Of a stretch of DNA of 64,000 nt, positions 7,873-17,615 are shown piece after piece. The DNA is taken from contig NZ_CP090423.1 in NCBI RefSeq assembly GCF_023518235.1, positions 1,612,001 to 1,676,000 on the forward strand, given 5' to 3'. Origin of the DNA: Stenotrophomonas maltophilia (GTDB lineage: Bacteria > Pseudomonadota > Gammaproteobacteria > Xanthomonadales > Xanthomonadaceae). The notes beneath the pieces were generated by a model, which saw only the letters and a program-made list of their open reading frames with translations, had not been told where the DNA came from and made no database searches. Position 1 is the first letter of the stretch. Each line of letters begins with the position of its first letter. The translations under genes were made by a program, and so were the position numbers.

Positions 7873-9603
7873 TCAGCGGGCCGGCACGACCTGGGCACTG
7901 CCCACCGGGTTGCGCGGGTCGCTGCCACCGAACAGTCGGTTCACCTTGCGGTCCCATTCCACGGTCTGCAGGTTACCCCAGACGTGGCTGGAACCGCGGC
8001 CACCGGCAGCAGTGTCGCCCGGCAGGTCGATCCTGTGGCCCATCGCCTGCAGCTGCTTCACCGTGGCCGCGTCGAACGCATCGTCCTCGGCTTCGATCAG
8101 GTCCGGCAACCACTGGTGGTGGTAACGCGGCAACGCAGCCACCTGCTGCGCATCCAGGCCGGCGTCGTAGCCGAGGATGCCCAGCAGCACCATGGTGATG
8201 ATGCGACTGCCACCCGGGGTGCCCAGCACGATCACCTTGTCGTCGTTCTCCATGAAGGTCGGCGTCATCGAGCTGAGCATGCGCTTGCCCGGCTTCGGTG
8301 CATTGGCCGCGTAGCCCATTACGCCGAACGCATTGGGCGTGCCCGGCTTCAATGCGAAGTCGTCCATTTCGTTGTTCAGCAGCACGCCGGTGCCCCTGGG
8401 AATCAGACCCGAGCCGTACAGCAGATTGACGGTCTGGGTGGCGCCGACGCGGTTGCCGTCGCGGTCGATGATCGAGAAGTGCGTAGTCTCGTCGTCTTCC
8501 AGCGGCGTCGGGTTGCCCGACAGCAGGTCGCTGGGCGTGGCCTTCTCCGGGTGGATGGTGGCGCGCAGGCCCTGTGCGTAGTCCTTGCTGGTCAGTACCT
8601 TCTGCGGGATCTGCACGAAATCCGGATCGCCGAGGAAGAAGGTGCGGTCACGGTAGGCGCGACGCATCGACTCCACCACCAGATGGGTACGGTGCGCCGG
8701 ATCCATCTGCCTGATGTCCCAGCCTTCCAGGATCTGCAGCATGCTGGCCAGCGCGATGCCACCGGACGACGGCGGCGGCGCGGTGGTGATCTTCCAGCCG
8801 TTGTAGTTGAAGACGATCGGCTCGCGCTGCTTCACCCGGTAGCCGGCCAGTTCCTCGGCCGTCCATTTGCCACCGGCCTGCTTCACGCCGGCCAGCAGCA
8901 GCTTGCCGGTCTGGCCCTTGTAGAAACCATCGAAGCCACCGGCCGCCAGGCGCTCCAGCGTCTGTGCCAGTTCCGGCTGCTTGAACAGGTCACCGGTAGC
9001 GACCGGCTTGCCGTTGCGCAGGTAGACCTCACGCGTGCCGGGATAACGCTCCATCACTTCGCGGCGCGAGGCATAGCCCTTGGCCATGCGGTCGTAGACC
9101 GGGAAGCCTTCGCGGGCGATGCGGATCGCCGGTTGCAGCGACGCCGACAGCGGCAACTTGCCGTGCTTGGCCGACAGTTCGACCAGCGCTGCGGGAAGGC
9201 CCGGAATGCCGGCCGACCAGGCACCGTTGACCGAGCGGTCGCGGTCCAGGTTGCCCTGCTTGTCGAGGAAGGCCTGCGGCGTGGCCGCCGCCGGTGCGGT
9301 CTCGCGCGCATCCAGCATCACGTCCTTGCCGGTGGCCGCGTCGTGCAGCAGGAAGAAGCCGCCGCCGCCCAGGCCGGAGCTGATCGGCTCGACCACCGCC
9401 AGCGTGGACGACACCGCCACCGCAGCATCGAAGGCGTTTCCGCCCTGCGCCAGGATGTCGATGCCGGCCTGGGTGGCCAGCGCGTGGCCGCTGGCAATGG
9501 CCGCGCCATCGGGGCGCTCGGCACGGGCCGGGCTGTCGGCCCAGGCCATCGGGCTCAACAGCAGGCCGAGCAGCAACAGGGGACGGACGATCAGCGTCTT
9601 CAT
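7873..9603 (-). CDS. ggt: Gamma-glutamyltransferase
   Basis: 576-residue periplasmic enzyme that cleaves or transfers the gamma-glutamyl group of glutathione. It has a signal peptide (LIVRPLLLLGLLLSPMAWA), the large-subunit entry SGHALATQAGIDILAQGGNA, and the autoprocessing site DDETTHFSIIDRDGN, where the second threonine becomes the catalytic N-terminus of the small subunit. The late motifs MSSMTPT-like (MLSSMTPTFM) and GTPGGSRIITMV are present. The ATG at 9603 overlaps the ferredoxin stop (ATGA). A strong hairpin terminator follows the stop codon. Confidence 0.96.
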   Translation of the reverse strand: MKTLIVRPLLLLGLLLSPMAWADSPARAERPDGAAIASGHALATQAGIDILAQGGNAFDAAVAVSSTLAVVEPISSGLGGGGFFLLHDAATGKDVMLDARETAPAAATPQAFLDKQGNLDRDRSVNGAWSAGIPGLPAALVELSAKHGKLPLSASLQPAIRIAREGFPVYDRMAKGYASRREVMERYPGTREVYLRNGKPVATGDLFKQPELAQTLERLAAGGFDGFYKGQTGKLLLAGVKQAGGKWTAEELAGYRVKQREPIVFNYNGWKITTAPPPSSGGIALASMLQILEGWDIRQMDPAHRTHLVVESMRRAYRDRTFFLGDPDFVQIPQKVLTSKDYAQGLRATIHPEKATPSDLLSGNPTPLEDDETTHFSIIDRDGNRVGATQTVNLLYGSGLIPRGTGVLLNNEMDDFALKPGTPNAFGVMGYAANAPKPGKRMLSSMTPTFMENDDKVIVLGTPGGSRIITMVLLGILGYDAGLDAQQVAALPRYHHQWLPDLIEAEDDAFDAATVKQLQAMGHRIDLPGDTAAGGRGSSHVWGNLQTVEWDRKVNRLFGGSDPRNPVGSAQVVPAR

Positions 9604-9881
9604 TCGGATGGGGGCTCCGCGTAGAGTTCGGGGTGATCGTGCTGCAGCTGGCGCAGCTTGGCCAGCAGCTGGTCTTCGGTTTCCACGATCTCCGGGTCCG
9701 GATCGATGCACTCGACCGGGCAGACGACCACGCACTGCGGTTCGTCGAAATGGCCCACGCATTCGGTGCAGCGCGCAGGGTCGATCACGTAGATGGTTTC
9801 ACCCATCGCAATGGCCTGGTTCGGGCAGGCCGGCTCGCATACGTCGCAGTTGACGCAGAGCTCGTTGATTTTCAGCGACAT
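9600..9881 (-). CDS. yfhL: YfhL-type 4Fe-4S dicluster ferredoxin
   Basis: 93-residue ferredoxin with two cluster motifs: CVNCDVCEPACP (C-x2-C-x2-C-x3-C-P) near residues 9-20 and CTECVGHFDEPQCVVVCPVEC (insert of 8 between second and third Cys) near residues 38-58. The longer second spacing and the acidic C-terminal tail are typical of the YfhL branch. Genes of this branch are often near coaD, as here. It is coupled to ggt by a 4-base overlap. Its redox partners are unknown. Confidence 0.93.
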   Translation of the reverse strand: MSLKINELCVNCDVCEPACPNQAIAMGETIYVIDPARCTECVGHFDEPQCVVVCPVECIDPDPEIVETEDQLLAKLRQLQHDHPELYAEPPSE

Positions 9882-10012
9882 GGCGATACTCCTCGCCCGC
9901 GCCTTGGGACAAGGACCGGCCAGCGCGGGCGCGCGGGCCGGTCAGGTCATCAGCGGCGCCCTTGCGGAGCGCCGCCCGGGCCATGCCGGAGCATGGCCGC
10001 CATGGCTCGGTC

Positions 10013-10504
10013 TTACTTGGCTTCGACGAAAATGTACTCGGCACCGGTCGGCTGCACGGCAGCCTGCACGCGGGCGTTGTCGGCCGACTGGCCGATGAAG
10101 ACGACGCGCACGCCCTTCATCGAATCCGGCGACACGTCCTTGAACACGGCCTGGATCATGTCAGCCATCTTGCCCGAGGCCGACGAACCGAAGGCCAGCA
10201 TGTTGCCCGGCTGCACGCCACGGGCCACGGCCTGGGTCGCGCTCTCGGTCTGGCGCTCGTACTTGGCCTGGAAGTCCGGGTCCGATTCCGGCGAGAGGTA
10301 GTACAGGAACGGGCTGTTGGTGATGTTGCCCATGTTCTGGATCGCCACTTCCTGCAGGTACTTCTTCCAGCCTGCATCGTCGTCCTTGGACGGAGCGACC
10401 AGGGCCTGCTTGGCTTCGTCGACCGGAGCGGCCTCTTCCTTCTTGCAGGCGGTGAAGGCCAGGGCCAACGAAGCGATCAGCATCGCGCGCATGGTGGTGT
10501 TCAT
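10013..10504 (-). CDS. Hypothetical lipoprotein between coaD and ferredoxin
   Basis: 163-residue predicted lipoprotein. The signal peptide ends in a lipobox (ALAFTAC, about residue 20) followed by KKEEAAP. The rest reads as a soluble alpha/beta domain with a YYLSPESDPDFQAKYERQ segment and a C-terminal GVRVVFIGQSADNARV. I do not recognise the family beyond that it is a conserved-looking Xanthomonadaceae protein. The Lys after the lipidated Cys gives no inner-membrane retention signal, so outer-membrane sorting by Lol is likely. Confidence 0.75.
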   Translation of the reverse strand: MNTTMRAMLIASLALAFTACKKEEAAPVDEAKQALVAPSKDDDAGWKKYLQEVAIQNMGNITNSPFLYYLSPESDPDFQAKYERQTESATQAVARGVQPGNMLAFGSSASGKMADMIQAVFKDVSPDSMKGVRVVFIGQSADNARVQAAVQPTGAEYIFVEAK

Positions 10505-10563
10505 GGGTTTCCTCCCGGAATGGTGCGTGGTGTTGTACGTAATGGGGTGCAGGTACTGCGGAC

Positions 10564-11678
<1,115 letters not shown>

Positions 11679-11734
11679 CGGCGCCTCCGGCGGAAGGTAT
11701 TCGAGAATTTCAGCATGGAGGGGATTGTAGTCGT

Positions 11735-11910
11735 CCGGGCGGCGCCCGGAACCCGCAGAAGCCGAAGCAACAGCCGAAGCAACTTCATAAGCTTGATCCC
11801 TGTGGGTTGGCGGGGTGGGTCCGGTTGCGGGGGACGCTGCAAGTACGTCCATGTAAGCTCGGTCGCCGCATCCATGCGGCTCACGCCCCCTCAACCGGAC
11901 CCACCCCGCC
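11735..11910. repeat. Nested long palindrome, copy B
   Basis: Outer arms at 11809-11833 (GGCGGGGTGGGTCCGGTTGC...) and 11886-11910 (...CAACCGGACCCACCCCGCC) pair almost fully. The core is in the opposite orientation to copy A, with GCCGCATCCATGCGGC at 11873-11880 region. To the left lie GCCGAAGCAACA tandem units (about 11760-11783) and a small GGGCGGCGCCC hairpin, so the composite is reversed as a block. Confidence 0.8.
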
Positions 11911-12036
11911 TTCGACAGTTTCCCGCGATCTGCAGTAGATCCACGCCATGCGTGGATGAACATCTGTCAGATATCGAAGGATTTGATGAGATCAGGAACC
12001 CGCCGTTGTCACCGTCACCGGGAACCTGTCAGAGGT

Positions 12037-12240
12037 GGGGCGGTGTGGGTTGGCAGGACCGTTGGCGCCATGGATGGCGCCATCGAGCCCCCATGGACGG
12101 GTTTACGGCGTGTCCTGCCAACCCACACCGCCCCGCCAACCCCTCAGATAACCCAGAGCCGGCTGTGGCTGTGGCTGTGGCTGTGGCTGTGGCTCTGGCC
12201 GTTGCCCTGGCCTCTGCAGGTGCAGGGCGCAGCCCTGCCC
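12037..12240. repeat. Nested long palindrome, copy C, with GGCTGT tandem and hairpin
   Basis: Arms at 12037-12059 and 12112-12134 are a perfect 23-base inverted repeat. Inside are GGCGCCAT/ATGGCGCC and the segment CCCCCATGGACGGGTTTACG. Then come five GGCTGT units plus GGCTCT (12161-12196), and the hairpin GTGCAGGGC/GCCCTGC (about 12220-12238). Confidence 0.85.
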
Positions 12241-12327
12241 GACCAACCCCTTGATTTCGGGACAATCACCCCTACCCCTTGGCGAGGCCGCACGCGCTGG
12301 CGCGGCATTGCACATGGAGCCTTATCG

Positions 12328-14217
12328 ATGACCGAGACCACCCAGACCGAAACCCTTGGCTTCCAGACCGAAGTCAAGCAGCTGCTGCAGCTGATGATCC
12401 ACTCGCTGTACTCCAACAAGGAGATCTTCCTGCGCGAGCTGGTCTCCAATGCCGCCGACGCCGCTGACAAGCTGCGCTTCGAGGCCCTGACCCAGCCGGC
12501 CCTGCTGGAAGGCGACAGCGAGCTGCGCGTGCGCGTCAGCTTCGATCCCGCCGCCCACACCATCACCATCGAAGACAACGGCATCGGCATGAGCCGCGCC
12601 GAAGCCATCGCCCACCTCGGCACGATTGCCAAGTCCGGCACCGGCGATTTCCTGCGCCAGTTGTCCGGCGACCAGAAGAAGGATTCGCAGCTGATCGGCC
12701 AGTTCGGCGTCGGCTTCTACAGCGCCTTCATCGTTGCCGACGAAGTGGAAGTGACCTCGCGCCGCGCCGGCCTGGCTGCGGGCGAAGGCGTGCGCTGGAC
12801 CTCGCGCGGCGAAGGTGACTTCGAAGTGGCCACCGTCGACAAGGCCGAGCGCGGCACCCGCATCGTGCTGCACCTGAAGGACGGCGAGCATGATTTCGCC
12901 GATGGCTGGCGCCTGCGCAGCATCCTCAAGAAGTACTCCGACCACATCGGCCTGCCGATCCAGATGCCGAAGGAAGGCGAAGAAGGCGCTGCCGTCGAGT
13001 GGGAGACCGTCAATCGCGCCAGCGCGCTGTGGACCCGCCCGCGCACCGAGATCAGCGACGCCGAGTACACCGAGTTCTACAAGCACGTGGCGCACGATCA
13101 CAGCGATCCGCTGGCGTGGAGCCACAACAAGGTCGAAGGCAAGCTGGAATACACCTCGCTGCTGTACGTGCCGGGCCGCGCGCCGTTCGACCTGTACCAC
13201 CGCGACGCGCCCAAGGGCCTGAAGCTGTACGTGCAGCGCGTGTTCGTGATGGACCAGGCCGAGCAGTTCCTGCCGCTGTACCTGCGTTTCATCAAGGGCG
13301 TGGTCGATTCCAACGACCTGTCGCTGAACGTGTCCCGCGAAATCCTGCAGTCCGGCCCGGTCATCGATTCGATGAAGGCGGCGCTGACCAAGCGCTCGCT
13401 GGACATGCTGGACAAGCTGGCCGCCGACAAGCCCGAGCAGTACGCCACGTTCTGGAAGGAATTCGGCCAGGTGCTGAAGGAAGGCCCGGCCGAGGACTAC
13501 AACAACCGCGAGAAGGTGGCCGGCCTGCTGCGCTTCGCCTCCACCCGCGGCGACGGCGATGCGCAGAGCGTGTCGCTGGCCGATTACCTCGCGCGCATGG
13601 CCGAAGGCCAGGACAAGATCTATTACCTGACCGGCGAAAGCTACAGCCAGGTGCGCAACAGCCCGCACCTGGAAGTGTTCCGCAAGAAGGGCGTGGAAGT
13701 GCTGCTGCTGACCGATCGCATCGACGAGTGGCTGATGGGCTACCTGACCGATTTCGACGGCAAAGGCTTCGTCGACATCGCCCGTGGCGACCTCGACCTG
13801 GGTGCGCTGGAAAGCGAGGCCGACAAGCAGGAGCAGGAAGCGGCGGCGAAGGACAAGCAGGGCCTGGTCGAGCGCCTGAAGACGGTGCTGGGCGACGACG
13901 TGGCCGAAGTGCGCGTGTCGCACCGCCTGACCGATTCACCGGCGGTGCTGGCCATCGGCGAGCAGGACCTGGGCCTGCAGATGCGCCAGATCCTGGAAGC
14001 CAGCGGGCAGAAGGTGCCCGACAGCAAGCCGGTACTGGAGATCAACCCGGGCCATCCGCTGATCGCCAAACTGGATGCCGAGGCCGATGGCGCGCGCTTT
14101 GATGACCTGGGCCGGGTGCTGTTCGACCAGGCCGCGCTGGCCGCCGGTGACAGCCTGAAGGACCCGGGTGCCTATGTGGCGCGGCTGAACAAGCTGTTGC
14201 TGGAGCTGTCGGCCTGA
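12328..14217 (+). CDS. htpG: Molecular chaperone HtpG (Hsp90)
   Basis: 629-residue bacterial Hsp90, a cytosolic ATP-dependent chaperone dimer. The N-terminal GHKL ATPase domain is visible through [31 protein letters not shown] and [15 protein letters not shown]. The middle domain carries [20 protein letters not shown] and LNVSREILQ. The C-terminal dimerisation domain ends [21 protein letters not shown] lies 8 bases before the ATG at 12328. Transcription must start within or downstream of the repeat-rich upstream region. Confidence 0.97.
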   Translation: MTETTQTETLGFQTEVKQLLQLMIHSLYSNKEIFLRELVSNAADAADKLRFEALTQPALLEGDSELRVRVSFDPAAHTITIEDNGIGMSRAEAIAHLGTIAKSGTGDFLRQLSGDQKKDSQLIGQFGVGFYSAFIVADEVEVTSRRAGLAAGEGVRWTSRGEGDFEVATVDKAERGTRIVLHLKDGEHDFADGWRLRSILKKYSDHIGLPIQMPKEGEEGAAVEWETVNRASALWTRPRTEISDAEYTEFYKHVAHDHSDPLAWSHNKVEGKLEYTSLLYVPGRAPFDLYHRDAPKGLKLYVQRVFVMDQAEQFLPLYLRFIKGVVDSNDLSLNVSREILQSGPVIDSMKAALTKRSLDMLDKLAADKPEQYATFWKEFGQVLKEGPAEDYNNREKVAGLLRFASTRGDGDAQSVSLADYLARMAEGQDKIYYLTGESYSQVRNSPHLEVFRKKGVEVLLLTDRIDEWLMGYLTDFDGKGFVDIARGDLDLGALESEADKQEQEAAAKDKQGLVERLKTVLGDDVAEVRVSHRLTDSPAVLAIGEQDLGLQMRQILEASGQKVPDSKPVLEINPGHPLIAKLDAEADGARFDDLGRVLFDQAALAAGDSLKDPGAYVARLNKLLLELSA

Positions 14218-14227
14218 ACGAGACGGT

Positions 14228-14315
14228 GGTCGCCGGGCATGGCCCGGCGCCACCTTGGTAGATGCCAACCTTGGTTGGCGCAATAGAGGCGTGTCAACCA
14301 AGGTTGACACCTACC
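14228..14315. repeat. Cluster of GTAG-type short palindromes
   Basis: Three palindromes in a row between convergent htpG and the rod-like gene: CGCCGGGCATGGCCCGGCG (14231-14249), GCCAACCTTGGTTGGC headed by GGTAGAT (14258-14279), and GTGTCAACCAAGGTTGACAC followed by CTACC (14291-14315). Confidence 0.85.
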
Positions 14316-14328
14316 AGAACCCGTCAGT

Positions 14329-14628
14329 TCAGGCTTCCCGATCCAGCAGCGACCCCAGCAGCTGGTCCTGGCGGCGGATCACCGTGGCATTGGCGGCGAA
14401 GGTCACGACTTCGGCCTTGGCCGCCAGCAGATCACCCAGTGGCGCGCCCGGATCGGGGCCGGTGGTGGCCACCGCCGTCTCCACCCCGCCCTGAGCCACC
14501 GCACTGCGCTGCAGCTGCAAGCGCTCGGCTTCGGGGGTCGCCAGGTTGGCAACGTTGTGTGCAGCCACCTGCACGCCCTGCTGGGCCGCGCGCATCCCGC
14601 TCAGTGCAGTTCCCATCACGTTGTTCAT
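14329..14628 (-). CDS. Orphan flagellar rod/hook-like protein
   Basis: 99-residue protein that matches the ends of axial flagellar proteins (FlgB/FlgC/FlgE type) without a middle domain. The N-terminal motif is ALSGMRAAQQGVQVAAHNVANLATPEAERL, close to the basal-body-rod N-terminal helix with its ANLxTP element. The C-terminus DLLAAKAEVVTFAANATVIR...LGSLLD resembles the FlgC C-terminal helix. No other flagellar gene lies nearby. Whether it takes part in any rod-like structure is not known. Confidence 0.75.
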   Translation of the reverse strand: MNNVMGTALSGMRAAQQGVQVAAHNVANLATPEAERLQLQRSAVAQGGVETAVATTGPDPGAPLGDLLAAKAEVVTFAANATVIRRQDQLLGSLLDREA

Positions 14629-14757
14629 GGCGGCCTCCGGGCTGCACGACGCAGCCCTCCGGACCGGTTAACGGCCAAAGGGACGCGACCTTGAGTCCAC
14701 ATCGGCCAGACAGCCCCGAGTGGTAGCATATCCCCCTGATTTCAGCGCCTTTTGCCA

Positions 14758-16050
14758 ATGCTCAGTTTTTTCCGCCGCAAGAAGCCCCAGGATGCCCCCG
14801 CCACGGAGGCAGCCAAGACCCAGCACTACTCGGCTGAAGAGCTGGCGGCGGCGTTCCCGTCGGCCGTGCCCGCCAAGGACGCGCCCGCCGCATCGGTGGC
14901 CGAAGCCGTAGCACCTGCGCCTGCGCCTGCACCGGCCCCCGTACAGGTGCCCGTCGCCGAAGCGCCCGCCGTGCCGGCTGCGCCGCCGGTCATCGCGGCC
15001 GAAGACGTGCAGGCCGAAGCGCTCGCCGCGGCCGCTGTGCTGGCTCCGCTGGCCCCGGTCGTTCCGGCCGAGGAGCCGGTCGCCCCGGCCACCGACCTGC
15101 CGGCCCTGGTGGACGCCCCGCCCGCCGCCGCCGGCAAGCCCGGCTGGCGCGAACGCCTGCGCAACAGCGTCATCGCGCGCAGCTTCGGCGGCCTGTTTTC
15201 GCGCAATCCCAAGCTCGACGACGATCTGCTGGACGAGCTGGAAACCGCATTGATCACCGCCGACGTCGGCGTTGGCGCCACCACCGATCTGGTGGAAGGG
15301 CTGCGCAAGCGCATGAAGTCGCGCGAGTTCGCCGATGCCAACGCGCTGCTGGCCGCACTGCGCGCCGAATTGATCGCGATCCTGCAGCCGGTGGCCAAGC
15401 CGCTGCTGATCGACCGCAATGCCAAGCCGTTCGTGGTGCTCACCGTCGGCGTCAACGGCGTCGGCAAGACCACCACCATCGGCAAGCTGGCCAAGCGCTT
15501 CAAGGATGACGGCCACAGCCTGATGCTGGCCGCCGGCGATACCTTCCGTGCCGCTGCCGTAGCCCAGCTGCAGGCCTGGGGCGAGCGCAACGGCGTGGCC
15601 GTGGTCGCCCAGGGCCAGAACGCCGATGCCGCCTCGGTGGCATTCGACGCGCTGCAGGCCGGCAAGGCCCGTGGCACCTCGGTGCTGATTGCCGACACCG
15701 CCGGCCGCCTGCACACCCAGTCCGGCCTGATGAACGAGCTGGGCAAGATCCGCCGTGTACTCGGCAAGATCGACCCCACCGCGCCGCACGAGGTGCTGAT
15801 GGTGATCGACGGCACCACCGGCCAGAACGCGCTGTCGCAGCTGCGCCAGTTCAATGCCGCGGTGAACGTGACCGGCCTGGTGGTGACCAAGCTGGACGGC
15901 ACCGCCAAGGGCGGCGTGGTGTTTGCACTGGCCCGCGAGTTCGGCATTCCGATCCGTTTCGCCGGTATCGGCGAGCGTCCGGAAGACCTGCGCGTGTTCG
16001 ATCCGGAAGCCTTCGTCGACGCCCTGCTGCCTGAAGCACTGGGCGGCTGA
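14758..16050 (+). CDS. ftsY: Signal recognition particle receptor FtsY
   Basis: 430-residue SRP receptor GTPase that docks ribosome-nascent chains to the inner membrane. The acidic Ala/Pro-rich A domain spans about residues 1-125, followed by the NG domain. GTPase motifs are GVNGVGKTTTIGKLA (G1), DTFRAAAVAQL, DTAGRLHTQ (G3) and TKLDGTAKGG (G4), and the end is GERPEDLRVFDPEAFVDALL. I chose the ATG at 14758; a TTG two codons earlier is also in frame. Confidence 0.97.
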   Translation: MLSFFRRKKPQDAPATEAAKTQHYSAEELAAAFPSAVPAKDAPAASVAEAVAPAPAPAPAPVQVPVAEAPAVPAAPPVIAAEDVQAEALAAAAVLAPLAPVVPAEEPVAPATDLPALVDAPPAAAGKPGWRERLRNSVIARSFGGLFSRNPKLDDDLLDELETALITADVGVGATTDLVEGLRKRMKSREFADANALLAALRAELIAILQPVAKPLLIDRNAKPFVVLTVGVNGVGKTTTIGKLAKRFKDDGHSLMLAAGDTFRAAAVAQLQAWGERNGVAVVAQGQNADAASVAFDALQAGKARGTSVLIADTAGRLHTQSGLMNELGKIRRVLGKIDPTAPHEVLMVIDGTTGQNALSQLRQFNAAVNVTGLVVTKLDGTAKGGVVFALAREFGIPIRFAGIGERPEDLRVFDPEAFVDALLPEALGG

Positions 16051-16075
16051 TACACCGTGCAGCCACCGCACTCTG

Positions 16076-16103
16076 GTGCAGCCACCGATGGGGTGGCTCT
16101 ACC
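16076..16103. repeat. GTAG-type palindrome between ftsY and mutY
   Basis: CAGCCACCGATGGGGTGGCT with the CTACC tail. It overlaps nothing coding if mutY starts at 16143. Confidence 0.7.
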
Positions 16104-16142
16104 AGGGTGAACCCACCGGTGGCTGCCTCTCTGGAACACGAG

Positions 16143-17267
16143 ATGCCCCGCCAGCCGCACGCCAGCGCCGGAACCCCGCAGACCGACGGCTTCGTCGCCC
16201 ACCTGCTGCACTGGTTCGACGGCCACGGCCGCCACGACCTGCCCTGGCAGCACCCGCGCAGCCCCTACCGGGTCTGGCTGTCGGAGATCATGCTGCAGCA
16301 GACCCAGGTGGCCACGGTCATCCCGTATTTCCAGCGGTTCCTGCAGCACTTCCCGACCCTGCCCGACCTCGCCGCCGCCAGCAATGATGCGGTGATGGCG
16401 CAGTGGGCCGGGCTTGGCTACTACGCCCGAGCGCGCAATCTGCACGCGGCGGCCCAGCGCTGCGTGGAGCTGCATGCCGGCGATCTGCCGCGTGATTTCG
16501 ACGCGCTGCATGCCCTGCCCGGCATCGGCCGCAGCACTGCCGGGGCGATCCTCAGCCAGGCCTGGAACGACCCGTTCGCGATCCTCGACGGCAACGTCAA
16601 GCGCGTGCTCAGCCGCTACCACGGCATCGACGGCTTCCCCGGCCTGCCGACCATCGAGAAGCAGCTGTGGGCTCTCGCCGAGGCGCACGCGACGCACGTA
16701 CCGGCTGGGCGCATGGCCGATTACACCCAGGCGCAGATGGACCTGGGCGCGACGGTGTGCAGCCGCGCCAGGCCGGCCTGCGTGATCTGCCCGTTGCAGG
16801 ACGACTGCGTGGCACGCCGCGAAGGCCGCACCGCCGATCTGCCCACACCCAAGCCGGGCAAGACCCTGCCCGAACGCGAAGCGGTGGCCCTGCTGCTGCG
16901 CGACACCCAGCAGCGCGTGCTGCTGCAGAAGCGTCCGGACACCGGCATCTGGGCGCAGCTGTGGACGCTGCCGCAGGCCGAGGCCGGCAGCGATCTGCAG
17001 GACTGGTTCGACACGCATGTCGACGGATCGCTGGAAGACGCCGAAGAGCTGCCGGTGCTGCAGCACACCTTCAGCCACTACAAGCTGCACCTGCAGGTAT
17101 TGTCGCGGCAGGTGCACGGTCTGCGCGTGGAAGAACCCACGCTGCGCTGGGTCGCCGCCGACGAGCTGCCGGCGCTGGGCCTGCCGGCGCCGATCCGAAA
17201 GCTGCTCGATGGCGCCAGCGTCAAGGCGCCGAAAAGAACGTCCAAGAAATCCCGCAACCACGAGTGA
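16143..17267 (+). CDS. mutY: A/G-specific adenine glycosylase
   Basis: 374-residue base-excision enzyme that removes adenine opposite 8-oxoguanine. Motifs: [13 protein letters not shown] with the catalytic Glu, helix-hairpin-helix [12 protein letters not shown], catalytic Asp region [13 protein letters not shown], and the 4Fe-4S loop [17 protein letters not shown] (C-x6-C-x2-C-x5-C). A NUDIX-like C-terminal domain for 8-oxoG recognition follows. I prefer the ATG at 16143 (GGAACACGAG before it); a GTG at 16107 overlaps the repeat. yggX follows after 5 bases, the usual mutY-yggX order. Confidence 0.96.
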   Translation: MPRQPHASAGTPQTDGFVAHLLHWFDGHGRHDLPWQHPRSPYRVWLSEIMLQQTQVATVIPYFQRFLQHFPTLPDLAAASNDAVMAQWAGLGYYARARNLHAAAQRCVELHAGDLPRDFDALHALPGIGRSTAGAILSQAWNDPFAILDGNVKRVLSRYHGIDGFPGLPTIEKQLWALAEAHATHVPAGRMADYTQAQMDLGATVCSRARPACVICPLQDDCVARREGRTADLPTPKPGKTLPEREAVALLLRDTQQRVLLQKRPDTGIWAQLWTLPQAEAGSDLQDWFDTHVDGSLEDAEELPVLQHTFSHYKLHLQVLSRQVHGLRVEEPTLRWVAADELPALGLPAPIRKLLDGASVKAPKRTSKKSRNHE

Positions 17268-17272
17268 ACGCC

Positions 17273-17542
17273 ATGTCCCGAACCGTCTTCTGCCAGTACG
17301 AACAACGCGATGTCGAGGGCCTGGATTTCGTGCCCTATCCGGGCGAGCTGGGCCAGCGCATCTTCAACAACATCGGCAAGCAGGCCTGGGCGGCATGGCT
17401 GGCGCATCAGACCATGCTGATCAACGAGAATCGGCTGTCGCCGCGCACGCCCCAGCACCGCGCGTTCCTTGAAGGCGAACTGGTCAAGTTCCTGTTCGAA
17501 AAGGACGCCGAAAAGCCCGCCGGCTTCACCCCGGAAGCCTGA
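17273..17542 (+). CDS. yggX: Fe(II)-trafficking / oxidative-damage protein YggX
   Basis: 89-residue YggX-family protein, linked in enteric bacteria to iron handling and protection of Fe-S clusters. Conserved pieces are [25 protein letters not shown] with its single cysteine, [23 protein letters not shown] and [17 protein letters not shown]. It sits 5 bases after mutY, an Fe-S enzyme, and is co-transcribed with it. The transcript probably ends in the long inverted repeat directly downstream. Confidence 0.96.
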   Translation: MSRTVFCQYEQRDVEGLDFVPYPGELGQRIFNNIGKQAWAAWLAHQTMLINENRLSPRTPQHRAFLEGELVKFLFEKDAEKPAGFTPEA

Positions 17543-17546
17543 CGGC

Positions 17547-17613
17547 AAAAAGGGGACGGAGGGGATTAAGTCGTTAGTGGCACAAACGACTTAATCCCCT
17601 CCGTCCCCTTTTT
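17547..17613. repeat. Perfect 29-base-arm inverted repeat (bidirectional terminator-like), copy 1
   Basis: Arms 17547-17575 and 17585-17613 are perfectly complementary, with A5 at one end and T5 at the other and a 9-base loop. The core is GGGGACGGAGGGGATTAAG. It fills the junction between convergent yggX and the next gene, so it looks like a terminator for both. A second copy with the same arms is at 58243-58320. Confidence 0.92.
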
Positions 17614-17615
17614 GA

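Larger units (their letters stand above)
11679..12327. other. Repeat-filled 650-base gap between divergent rsmD and htpG
   Basis: No gene is supported here. It holds palindrome copies B and C, a GTAG-type palindrome (about 11934-11957), and a GGCTGT tandem repeat. Promoters for both rsmD and htpG must lie in or beside these repeats; I cannot pick a convincing -35/-10 or heat-shock promoter by eye. Frames running through it into htpG encode only low-complexity translation of the repeats. Confidence 0.7.

Noticed and set aside
9882..10012. GC-rich palindromes between the ferredoxin and lipoprotein genes as another repeat-family copy
   Set aside because: GGCGCC/GGCGCC-type stems are present but no GTAG head, no shared core and no U-tract, so neither a family copy nor a terminator is supported.
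11956..12327. N-terminal extension of HtpG by about 124 codons
   Set aside because: The extension translates palindrome and GGCTGT repeats into a Leu-Trp repeat. The ATG at 12328 has a good ribosome site and gives the standard Hsp90 N-terminus.
14826..17261. Open frame of about 810 codons on the - strand across ftsY and mutY
   Set aside because: It runs antisense through two well-supported genes and the gap between them; the product is low-complexity with no recognisable motif.
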